This document shows positions 8,882 through 16,813 of a DNA stretch of 64,000 nucleotides, in pieces; the first letter of the stretch is position 1; every line of letters starts with the position of its first letter. The stretch comes from Pseudomonas wuhanensis (GTDB lineage Bacteria > Pseudomonadota > Gammaproteobacteria > Pseudomonadales > Pseudomonadaceae). The notes beneath the pieces were generated by a model, which saw only the letters and a list, made by a program, of their open reading frames with translations, was not told the DNA's origin and did not search any database. A program made the translations under genes and the position numbers. Location of the stretch: contig NZ_CP117430.1 in NCBI RefSeq assembly GCF_030687395.1, positions 4,898,001 through 4,962,000 on the forward strand, read 5' to 3'.

Positions 8882-9555
8882 GTGCAACGCTCGTTAAACA
8901 GGTAGCCGAGGCCACGCACGGTATCGATCGGTTTGAAGCCGGATGGACCTTCGAGTTTGCGGCGCAAGCGGCCGACCAGCACTTCGATCACATTCGGATC
9001 GCGCTCGTCGTCATCCGGGTAGAGCTGCTCCATCAAGCGGTCCTTGGCCACCACTTGCTGGTGATGCCGCATCAGGTACTCGAGGATCCGGTATTCGTAG
9101 GCGGTCAACGCCAGCGGTTGTTCATCGAGGGACGCCTGTTTGCGATTGAGGTCCAGCAACAAGGGGCCGGCGACGATGGTCGACTGGGTGAAACCGCTGG
9201 AGCGTCGCAGCAAGGCATTGAGCCGGGCGTCGAGTTCTTCGAACTGGAACGGCTTGACCACGTAATCGTCAGCGCCGGCGGCGAGGCCTTCGACCTTGTC
9301 CTGCCAGTTGCCGCGCGCGGTGAGGATCAGGATCGGAAAGGTTTTGCCCTGGGAACGCAGCTGACGAATCAGGTCGAGCCCGCCCATGCCTGGCAGACCA
9401 AGGTCGATCACCGCCAGGTCATGGTTGAACTGCTCGGCCTGGTACAACGCCTCCTCGGCATTGGCCACGGACTCGACCACATGACCGCTATCCGTCAGGC
9501 GGGTTTGCAGGTGATGGCGCAACAGCGCTTCATCTTCGACGACCAGCAATTTCAT
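8878..9555 (-). CDS. phoP: Response regulator PhoP
   Basis: OmpR/PhoB-type response regulator of 225 residues: receiver domain with phospho-acceptor D51 (VIDLGLPG) and VVKPF, then a winged helix ending in DTVRGLGYLF. Known targets in Pseudomonas are its own operon, oprH and lipopolysaccharide-modification genes under low magnesium. A REPIN lies between oprH and phoP, so phoP may be expressed less than oprH from the common transcript. Confidence 0.95.
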   Translation of the reverse strand: MKLLVVEDEALLRHHLQTRLTDSGHVVESVANAEEALYQAEQFNHDLAVIDLGLPGMGGLDLIRQLRSQGKTFPILILTARGNWQDKVEGLAAGADDYVVKPFQFEELDARLNALLRRSSGFTQSTIVAGPLLLDLNRKQASLDEQPLALTAYEYRILEYLMRHHQQVVAKDRLMEQLYPDDDERDPNVIEVLVGRLRRKLEGPSGFKPIDTVRGLGYLFNERCT

Positions 9556-9636
9556 AACGCTCTCCTGGGCAAATCAACATCTCCAAAGGCACAGTTTCGC
9601 AACTCAAATGGTTGACAGGGCGACGCCAGTCATCAG

Positions 9637-9756
9637 TTAAGCCGCGAAACCTGTGGGAGCGGGCTTGCCCGCGATGACGGCAGCACATTCACCATTCATG
9701 TGTCAGACAGATCGCTATCGCGGGCAAGCCCGCTCCCACAGGTTCCGCGGCTTAAC
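9637..9756. repeat. REPIN between oprH and phoP
   Basis: Arms of about 40 bases containing CCTGTGGGAGCGGGCTTGCC and its complement, extended outward by GTTAAGCCGCG / CGCGGCTTAAC. It lies within the presumed oprH-phoP transcript and could affect mRNA processing or stability. Confidence 0.85.
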
Positions 9757-9777
9757 CGACTGGCAGCGAAACGCTTT

Positions 9778-10380
9778 TTAGAAAGCGTAGTTGGCGGACA
9801 GGTAGGTCTGGGCGCTGCTGGTCAAGTCCAGCGAACCCTGTTTGCTGCCACCGCGCTCGCTCATCTCGGTGCTGGCGTTGCTGCGCAGGTAACGGTAACC
9901 CAGCTCGACCGAGGTGTTTTGCGAAACTTGCTGCAACACACCGACCTGGCCGCCAATGGCGTAACCGATGTCGCTGTCGCGGCTGAAGCCTGGCGAATCC
10001 TGGGTCAGTTTGGTCAAACCGGCGGTGGCACCGCCGAACAATTTGGTGCTGCCCCCCACCGGATAGAACAGATCGTAGCTGCCCAGCAGGTTTTCCTGAC
10101 GCAGTTTAATGCCATTGTGCGAGCCCGACACGTTGTCATAAGTGGCGTAGTAGCGGCCCTTGCTGTCTTGCTGGCCCAGACGCGCGCCCCAGGTGTTGTC
10201 CTTGCCGATCACACCGTCGGCGTTCGGGTGGTTGAGGTTGTCGTTCAGGGCGCTGGATTTTTTAACTTTGTCGCTGGTTTGGCCAAAGGTCAGGCCGGCG
10301 AAATTGGTGGTGTCGGCGTGGGCCGCCACACTGGCGCCCATCACGGTGAAAGCCAGAAGCAGTTTTTTAAAAGTAGTCAT
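9778..10380 (-). CDS. oprH: Outer-membrane protein OprH
   Basis: An eight-stranded outer-membrane beta-barrel protein that in P. aeruginosa binds lipopolysaccharide and substitutes for magnesium. The 200-residue product has a signal peptide (cleavage probably after AAHA, about residue 22), alternating beta strands, and ends in ...YLSANYAF with the C-terminal phenylalanine needed for outer-membrane assembly. It is first in the operon with phoP and phoQ, preceded by a triple PhoP-box-like repeat. Confidence 0.92.
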   Translation of the reverse strand: MTTFKKLLLAFTVMGASVAAHADTTNFAGLTFGQTSDKVKKSSALNDNLNHPNADGVIGKDNTWGARLGQQDSKGRYYATYDNVSGSHNGIKLRQENLLGSYDLFYPVGGSTKLFGGATAGLTKLTQDSPGFSRDSDIGYAIGGQVGVLQQVSQNTSVELGYRYLRSNASTEMSERGGSKQGSLDLTSSAQTYLSANYAF

Positions 10381-10452
10381 TGGGGAGTTTCCTCATGCGC
10401 TATGTGCTTTTTGGGTACGGGGCAAGGTTACTGCCCCCTCCCTGTACTGCCC

Positions 10453-10480
10453 CTGAACGCACTCTGAACCTGAGCTGAAT
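10453..10480 (-). promoter_or_regulatory. PhoP box upstream of oprH
   Basis: Three direct repeats spaced exactly 11 bp: CTGAAC (10453), CTGAAC (10464), CTGAAT (10475). On the coding strand they read ATTCAG-N5-GTTCAG-N5-GTTCAG, the form of the Pseudomonas PhoP half-site. They lie about 75 bases before oprH. Three half-sites instead of two is a slight peculiarity. Confidence 0.75.
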
Positions 10481-10527
10481 CAAATCAACTACGCTGTTCT
10501 GACAACTCTTAATAAGGAGGCTTGATC

Positions 10528-11319
10528 ATGCGTGTGTTCCTCGCCCTCGTATTACTGGCTCTGAGTGGGGCCAGCCAGGCCGCCATCCAGACCCAGGAAA
10601 TCCCCTATCAAAGTGCCGACGGCACCAAGCTGATCGGCTATTACGCCTACGACGACGACATTAAAGGCCCGCGCCCAGGCGTGGTGGTGGTGCATGAGTG
10701 GTGGGGCCTCAACGACTACGCCAAGCGTCGCGCCCGTGATCTGGCCGGTCTGGGCTACAGCGCGCTGGCGATCGACATGTTTGGCGACGGCAAGAACACC
10801 GAACACGCCAAGGACGCCATGGCCTTCATGCAAGCTGCGTTGAAGGACAGCGCAGCAGCCAGCGCGCGGTTTCAGGCCGGGCTCGACTTGCTGAAGAAAA
10901 AACCACAGACCGATCCGAACAAACTGGCCGCCATCGGCTATTGCTTCGGCGGCAAGGTGGTGCTGGATGCAGCGCGTCAAGGCGTACCGCTGGCAGGCGT
11001 GGTGAGTTTCCACGGTGCGCTGGTGACCAATACGCCAGCGACGCCTGGCAGTGTGAAGGCGAAAGTCCTGGTGGAGCATGGGGCTCTGGACAGCATGGTC
11101 ACGGCGGAAAACGTGACGGCGTTCAAGGCGGAAATGGACAAGGCCAAGGCCGACTACAAGTTTGTCACCCTCGAAGGCGCCAAGCATGGGTTCAGCAATC
11201 CCGAAGCGGATCGTCTGAGCCATGGCGACCATGGCGGGTCGGACATTGGTTACAGCAAGACCGCCGATGAAAAGTCTTGGGCGGATATGCAGGCGTTTTT
11301 GAAGAAGATATTTAGCTGA
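10528..11319 (+). CDS. Dienelactone hydrolase family protein, secreted
   Basis: Alpha/beta hydrolase of 263 residues with a signal peptide (MRVFLALVLLALSGASQAA). The family motifs are VVVHEWWG, the nucleophile elbow GYCFGG with the Cys characteristic of dienelactone hydrolases, an aspartate in HGALDS, and the histidine in AKHGF. The natural substrate of these periplasmic members is unknown. The start at 10528 has an ideal AAGGAGG site. It is divergent from oprH. Confidence 0.9.
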   Translation: MRVFLALVLLALSGASQAAIQTQEIPYQSADGTKLIGYYAYDDDIKGPRPGVVVVHEWWGLNDYAKRRARDLAGLGYSALAIDMFGDGKNTEHAKDAMAFMQAALKDSAAASARFQAGLDLLKKKPQTDPNKLAAIGYCFGGKVVLDAARQGVPLAGVVSFHGALVTNTPATPGSVKAKVLVEHGALDSMVTAENVTAFKAEMDKAKADYKFVTLEGAKHGFSNPEADRLSHGDHGGSDIGYSKTADEKSWADMQAFLKKIFS

Positions 11320-11325
11320 CACAAT

Positions 11326-11436
11326 GATCGTTCCCACGTTCCCCGTGGGAATGCAGCCCGGGACGCTCCGCGTCCCTTCGACGGTGTGACGCAGAGCGTC
11401 ACTGGATGCGTTCCCACGCGGAGCGTGGGAACGATC
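11326..11436. repeat. REP/REPIN element
   Basis: Another GATCGTTCCC-type palindrome pair enclosing GACGCTCCGCGTC and GACGCAGAGCGTC cores. Confidence 0.85.
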
Positions 11437-11473
11437 ACCTTGGGACTACCCAGCCTCAAGGCAACCCGGCAAA

Positions 11474-12208
11474 ATGCCCGTCATGAATCCCGTCCCCGCC
11501 CTACCCGCCTGCTGCACCCCACTCGACGCCCATTGGCCGCTGCCGTTTGTGCTGCCCGATACGGTCTTGTTGGGTACCCACTTCGATACCAGGCAACTGG
11601 CCAGCGATGATTTCCAGCGCAGCGCCATCGAGCCGCCCGCGAGCATCCAGCGTTCGGTGGCCAAGCGCCAGGCCGAGTTTCTCGCCGGGCGAGTCTGCGC
11701 CCGGGCGGCGCTGCACCAACTGGAAGGGCTGAGTTTCATCCCGGCCATCGGCGAAGACCGCGCACCGGTGTGGCCGGCGCATATCGCCGGCTCGATCACT
11801 CACAGCACTGGCCGGGCCGCGGCGATTGTCGCGAACAAGGCCCACTGGCGCGGCTTGGGGATGGACCTGGAAAACCTGCTCGATGCGGAACGCGCCGAAC
11901 GCCTGGCCGGGGAAATTCTCACCGGGCCAGAGTTGCAGCGCATGGCCACCGGGGCTCGCGATCAGTTGGCGATGCTGGTGACGCTGACGTTTTCGGTGAA
12001 GGAAAGCCTGTTCAAGGCGCTCTACCCGATCGTTCAGCAACGCTTTTACTTTGAACACGCCGAAGTGCTGGAGTGGAGCGAGGGTGGCGAAGTGCGGCTG
12101 CGGTTGCTGACTGACCTGTCCAGTGAATGGCGTAACGGCACAGAGCTGGATGCGCAATTTACAGTGATGGATGGGCAGCTGTTGAGCCTGGTCAGTATCA
12201 AGGCTTGA
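11474..12208 (+). CDS. 4'-phosphopantetheinyl transferase (EntD/PcpS type)
   Basis: Transfers phosphopantetheine from CoA to acyl and peptidyl carrier proteins; in Pseudomonas one such enzyme serves both fatty-acid and siderophore synthesis. The 244-residue product has the motifs GSITHS, GLGMDLE (magnesium-binding) and FSVKESLFKALYP. The start is uncertain: the ATG at 11474 or the one at 11483 (MNPVPALPA), neither with a strong ribosome binding site. It stands alone between a REP element and an IS. Confidence 0.9.
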   Translation: MPVMNPVPALPACCTPLDAHWPLPFVLPDTVLLGTHFDTRQLASDDFQRSAIEPPASIQRSVAKRQAEFLAGRVCARAALHQLEGLSFIPAIGEDRAPVWPAHIAGSITHSTGRAAAIVANKAHWRGLGMDLENLLDAERAERLAGEILTGPELQRMATGARDQLAMLVTLTFSVKESLFKALYPIVQQRFYFEHAEVLEWSEGGEVRLRLLTDLSSEWRNGTELDAQFTVMDGQLLSLVSIKA

Positions 12209-12241
12209 AGACTTTCAGCGTTTGGAATGGCCTCATCGCGG

Positions 12242-13627
12242 CATAGGTATCTACACATCTCCCGATCCTGGTCTATAAAGGGACGGCATGGATATCAAAT
12301 GACCGGGCTAGATGCCCGACTGACAAAACGATACGACGAGTTAGTCATGGGACACAGTAATGGACTACCGGCGCTGGCCGCCGGGATGAAAGCCTTGCCG
12401 CGAAGCGACAAGGCTTTTGCACAGACGCAAGCCCTTTGGCGATTTTTGAGCAATGACCGGGTTCGGCCCGTTGACCTGGTTAAACCGCTGCTGGCGCTGG
12501 CCCACGAGGGTTGTCGGGATGACTGTGATGATTACGCGCTGGTCATGCACGATTGGTCTCGGCTCAATTACATGCACCACCACAGCAAGGCTGATCGCCT
12601 GCAAATGACCCACCGGGGCGACATCGGTTACGAGCTGCAAAGCAGCCTGCTAGTCACCGACCGTGACGGTGCACCGATCTGTACTCCCGCTCAAAATCTG
12701 GCGACCAAGGACGGCGTGCTCAGCACGCGAGCCGAAGAAGTGCTGGTCCCTGAGAAGCATCTGCATGAACTGACACAACGTATCACTTGGCTGGAACAGC
12801 AGAATTTTGCCAAGCCGCTTGTCCATATCGTGGATCGAGAGGCTGATTCGGTCGCTCACCTGAGGCAATGGCAGGCCGAGGGTCGGCAATGGCTGGTGCG
12901 AGTCAAGGCCGGTTCCACGGCCAGTCATGCAGGTCAATCGAGGGCCCTGAGTCAAATTGCTCGCGAGATGACCTACCGCAAAACTCGCAAGGTGGACTAC
13001 AAAGGAAAACCGGCCATTCAATGGGTGGGAGAAACCGCCGTCGTGCTGACTCGCCAAGCCCAGCCTTTCACCAAGACAGGGCCGACCGGGCCGACCGCAA
13101 GACGCTGCGCAAGTCTGGTGAGCCGTTGCCGGCCCGGCTCGTCGTGAGCCGAATACTGGGAGCCGATGGTCACCTGCTGGCCGAATGGTATTTGCTGAGC
13201 AACCTTGAGCAAGAGGTCGCAGATGAACGATTGGCGCTCTGGTATTACTGGCGCTGGCGTATCGAGTCCTACTTCAAACTGCTTAAAGGGGTGGGCATCA
13301 GCTGGAAAACTGGCAGGCAAGAGAGCGGTGAAGCGGTGTTCAAACGGCTGTTGATCGCCAGTCAGGCATGTGCTGTCAGTTGGCGTCTGATGCGGGCTAA
13401 GGGGGAGTTCGCTGAGCAAACACGGGATTTTTTGGTCCGTCTGTCTGGTCGACAGATGAAGCGCTCGCAGCCGGTGACGGCTTCCGCGCTGCTGGCCGGT
13501 TTATACATGCTTTTGGCCATGTGCGAGACATTGGAACAATACACGCCCCAGGAACTGGCGGGTTTTGCTAAAGAGGCCATCGGCTGGGTGGCCAGCCGAA
13601 GACTTTAGAGATGTGTAGATACCTATG
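12242..13627 (+). mobile_element. IS4-family insertion sequence (1386 bp)
   Basis: Perfect 19-bp terminal inverted repeats (CATAGGTATCTACACATCT at 12242-12260 and its complement at 13609-13627) and a 10-bp target duplication CTCATCGCGG at 12232-12241 and 13628-13637. The target is a REP palindrome: the left part (CTCATCGCGG) and right part (GGCAAGCCCGCTCCC) rejoin to a normal REP when the IS is removed. Confidence 0.93.
12299..13608 (+). pseudogene. IS4-family transposase, frameshifted
   Basis: DDE transposase of the IS4/Tn5-like type, split over two frames. The first part (12299 to about 13065) contains RFLSNDRV and the DREAD block; the second part, from about 13060 onward, contains the Y-R-E-K signature in YYWRWRIESYFKLLK. 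The change of frame occurs near CAGCCTTTCACC (about 13060) and equals a missing base; no classical slippery heptamer is visible, so mutation is more likely than programmed frameshifting. Without repair the element should need help from another copy to move. Confidence 0.85.
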
Positions 13628-13722
13628 CTCATCGCGGGCAAGCCCGCTCCCACAGGTTCAGTGGTGTTCGCAGATTTTGTGTACGACACGGACACTGTGG
13701 GAGCGGGCTTGCCCGCGATGGG
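13628..13722. repeat. REP pair interrupted by the IS
   Basis: ATCGCGGGCAAGCCCGCTCC and its inverted copy about 50 bp away. The left end of this REP is the insertion point of the preceding IS. Confidence 0.85.
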
Positions 13723-13744
13723 GCCTTAAAGGACACCCACAATC

Positions 13745-15355
13745 TCACCGCCGCTCCTGATTCCTCGGCCAGCTCAAACTGAAACAGGCCCCACCCAGGC
13801 TTTTGCTCTTGCCGATCAATGCTCGCCCGTCATGCCAATGGATGATTCGCCGCACGATCGACAACCCCAATCCATGCCCGCCCGAGGCGCGGGTGCGGCT
13901 GTCATCGAGGCGCAGGAACGGGGTGAAGATTTTTTCCCACGCGGTTTCCGGCACGCCCGGCCCGTCATCCTCGACGTCCACCCGACAGCGCTGCTGCCCC
14001 ACCTGATAACTGACCGTCACACGTGAATGGGCGTGGCGCATGGCGTTGCTCACCAGGTTCTGCAACGCCCTGTGCAAGTAACGCGGTTCGGCCTCGACCC
14101 AGGCGTCGTCGCAATCGGCGGCCGACAGGCACAAACCGCGCTGTACCGTGACTTCGGCGCGCAGTGGCGCCAATTCTTCGATCACCTGATTGACCAACGC
14201 ATCCAGATCGATCCGCTGAAAATTCAGCGCCGGCGAACCTTGCTCCAGCCGCGCATAGGTGAGCATCTCGTCGACCAGCCGATCGAGGTCCTCGATGTCG
14301 TGGTCCATCCCTTCGCGGTATTTTTCCAGCGCCTCAGGCGTGGTGGCCGAGCCGATCATCTCCAGGCCAAAACGCAAACGCGCGACTGGCGTGCGCAGTT
14401 CATGGGACACGGCGCGCACCAGCTCTCGCTGAATCGCCAACAATTGCTGCAAGTGCTCGGCCATACCATTGAACGCCGAGGCCAGGCGGCCCACCGAATC
14501 TGCGCCGCGTGCCGGTACGCGGGTTTCCAGGCTGCCCTTGGCAATGCGCGTGGCGGCGGCTTCCAGCCCACGCAAACGGCGCTCCAGCTGACGCACCAAC
14601 AAATAGACAATCAAACCGATCAGGCTCAGGCCAAGGGCCGCGATCAACACCAGCCACTCGGGCGGGTAAGGATTCATCTGATACAGCGGGCCGATTTCCA
14701 GCACCCACGGCGTGCCGACCATGCCGGCAAACACCCGGATCGAATCGCCGCCCTTGCCCAGCGCCATTACCGTGTCGCCTTCGGACACGCGGCGGCTCTG
14801 GTCTTCGTCCATGTCGGCCTGATCGATCGTGACCAATTGCAGATCGAAGCCGAAACCCTTCTCTTCCTTTAACTGCGCCAGACGCTTGGGCTGCTCGGCC
14901 ACCGGGTAGCGCACCAGTTCGTCGGCCAGCAGATAAATGGTCGCTCGCGCCAGTTGTTCGCTGATCTGCTGGACTTCCCCCGTGAGCACCAGTTGTTCCT
15001 TGTCGCTGACCAAGCGGTAAACCTTTGCCGCATGCGGGCCGGTCTGCTCCACCAAGGCCTGACCGCGCAGCACGCGGGTGCGCTGGGTCAGGTCGAGGCC
15101 GGTCTGAGGGAATGTCTTCAGCGCCAACGGAATCCCGAGCAAGCGCTCCCATACCAGCAAGGCCCGGTGGCGCTCGGTTTCGTTCATCGGTTGCAGGTTA
15201 TCGGCCATCAGCGAGAACGTGCCGTGGGCCAGACGCTCGCGGTACTGCTCGCTGCGCACCTGGTTAAGCAGGTGCAAGGCCAGCACGCCGAGCACGGCCA
15301 CCAGAATCAGCGCCGCGCACATGCCGCCATAAATGCGCAGGAAGATCGAGTTCAC
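13745..15355 (-). CDS. rstB: Sensor histidine kinase, RstB-like
   Basis: A 536-residue inner-membrane sensor kinase with transmembrane segments at about residues 8-30 and 230-255, a long periplasmic region, a HAMP linker, H-box AVSHELRTPVARLR and ATPase motifs (DDGPGVP, GGHGLGLSIV). The GTG start overlaps the response-regulator stop by four bases (GTGA), so the two are translated together. An RstA/RstB-like pair beside nrdA is a conserved arrangement in Pseudomonas. The signal is unknown, and the gene name is by similarity. Confidence 0.85.
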   Translation of the reverse strand: MNSIFLRIYGGMCAALILVAVLGVLALHLLNQVRSEQYRERLAHGTFSLMADNLQPMNETERHRALLVWERLLGIPLALKTFPQTGLDLTQRTRVLRGQALVEQTGPHAAKVYRLVSDKEQLVLTGEVQQISEQLARATIYLLADELVRYPVAEQPKRLAQLKEEKGFGFDLQLVTIDQADMDEDQSRRVSEGDTVMALGKGGDSIRVFAGMVGTPWVLEIGPLYQMNPYPPEWLVLIAALGLSLIGLIVYLLVRQLERRLRGLEAAATRIAKGSLETRVPARGADSVGRLASAFNGMAEHLQQLLAIQRELVRAVSHELRTPVARLRFGLEMIGSATTPEALEKYREGMDHDIEDLDRLVDEMLTYARLEQGSPALNFQRIDLDALVNQVIEELAPLRAEVTVQRGLCLSAADCDDAWVEAEPRYLHRALQNLVSNAMRHAHSRVTVSYQVGQQRCRVDVEDDGPGVPETAWEKIFTPFLRLDDSRTRASGGHGLGLSIVRRIIHWHDGRALIGKSKSLGGACFSLSWPRNQERR

Positions 15356-16074
15356 AGCGACAAGTCTGCGCAGGCTTCGGGAACGAACAGATAGCCTTTG
15401 CTGCGGATGGTTTTGATCAGCCGCGGATGCTCCGGATCATCGCCGATCTTCGGGCGAATGCGTGAGATGCGCACATCGATGGAACGATCCTGGCCGTCAT
15501 AACCGATACCGCGCAGCGCGGTGAAAATTTCTTCTCGAGACAGAATGCGCCCGGCGTTGGCCACCAGCAGCCAGAGCAAATCGAACTCGGCACTGGTCAA
15601 CTCGATGCCTTTGTCATGCAGCCAGGCCTCGCGCAACGCATTGTCCACCACCAACGGGCCGAACTGCAGACGCCGTTGTTTTTCCGGGGTTGCTTCAGGC
15701 GCTTCGCTACGCCGTAATAAAGCCTGGATGCGCGCCAGCAGCAGACGTGGGCGCACCGGTTTGCAGACGTAGTCATCAGCGCCGAGATCGAGGCCGAGGA
15801 TTTGATCGGTGTCATCGGTGCGCGCGGTGAGCATCAGGATCGGGCCGTCATACTTGTCGCGAACCTTGCGGCAAATACTCAAGCCATCTTCGCCCGGGAG
15901 CATCAGGTCGAGGATCACCAGGTCCGGTTTCTCCTTGATGATGCGTGCCGCGGCGAGAGCGCCGTTGCCCTCGATCGACACGCGCAGGCCATTGGCTTCG
16001 AGATAGTCGCGAGTCAGTTCGGCCAGACGCTGGTCGTCCTCGACAATCAATACCTGCCAGACTTCTTGCTCCAC
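15352..16074 (-). CDS. rstA: Response regulator, RstA-like
   Basis: OmpR-type response regulator of 240 residues: receiver domain with VILDLMLPGEDG (phospho-acceptor Asp) and a winged helix ending in IKTIRSKGYLF. It begins with GTG at 16074 after an AGAGG site. It forms an operon with the kinase downstream. Targets are not visible in the sequence; the 740-bp region upstream is shared with nrdA. Confidence 0.88.
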   Translation of the reverse strand: MEQEVWQVLIVEDDQRLAELTRDYLEANGLRVSIEGNGALAAARIIKEKPDLVILDLMLPGEDGLSICRKVRDKYDGPILMLTARTDDTDQILGLDLGADDYVCKPVRPRLLLARIQALLRRSEAPEATPEKQRRLQFGPLVVDNALREAWLHDKGIELTSAEFDLLWLLVANAGRILSREEIFTALRGIGYDGQDRSIDVRISRIRPKIGDDPEHPRLIKTIRSKGYLFVPEACADLSL

Positions 16075-16813
16075 GGTGACCTCTGCTTGCCAACATCACT
16101 TTAAAGGGAAGGATCCGCCCGTCTTTTTGTAATGATTGGGGAGGATAAGAATGCATCTGCATTGGCCGATTGTATAAACGGCGCACGTCTGGAACACAAG
16201 CGGGTAAATGCGTTCGGACACAACGGTTTTTTGTGATAGGGTTCGCGCCCTTAAAAATCCGAATGACTGTTTTCAATCGCTGAAAATCAGTGAAAAACGG
16301 TCCGCTCCAGCTAGGTCGCGGCCTACACGCTCGTTCCACCTTTCACACACAATTTACGCACAGGTTTATCCACAGGTAGTACGTTGCAACACCCTCAAAA
16401 ACGCATTATCTTGTACCTCGGCGCTAAAAAAACCCTACATGTAGGGTTTTATGCCAAAAACCAAACACAAACCGGACACCGATTTCAAGCGCTTTTATTG
16501 CCTCTTTCCGGTTGAACCAAACGTATTTTCGAAAGACCAAACCGCGCGTGCGGATGGCTACTGTTTTTAAGCCCGAAACGGCGATAACGGTACGGGTGTT
16601 GCAGTCATTTACTGCCACCTAAAACGGAATTCGGTTTCAGGCCCCAGGCGTGACACCAAAGACTTCGGCATGGAAGCGGCGCCCAATAGCCCCCTTCCTG
16701 ATCTGTCCCGAAGTTGGTATGCCCGGCCCCCACCGGTTGTAGTGCTTCAGGACAGAACGGTGGGCACCGTGATGGTGCCCAAACAAACATAGAGAATGTG
16801 GAGACAACCCCCC
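16075..16813. promoter_or_regulatory. Intergenic region rstA/nrdA with DnaA box and palindrome
   Basis: No convincing gene. A perfect DnaA box TTATCCACA lies at 16366-16374, in a setting where DnaA is known to control nrd genes in other bacteria. AACCCTACATGTAGGGTT (16431-16448), flanked by A and T runs, is a perfect palindrome that could be an operator or a bidirectional terminator. The segment 16450-16800 shows nothing else I can name; NrdR boxes were looked for without a clear match. Confidence 0.55.

Noticed and set aside
12299..13608. Programmed frameshifting in the first IS4 transposase
   Set aside because: The switch region lacks a slippery heptamer or strong downstream structure, and IS4-family transposases are normally single frames; mutation is simpler.
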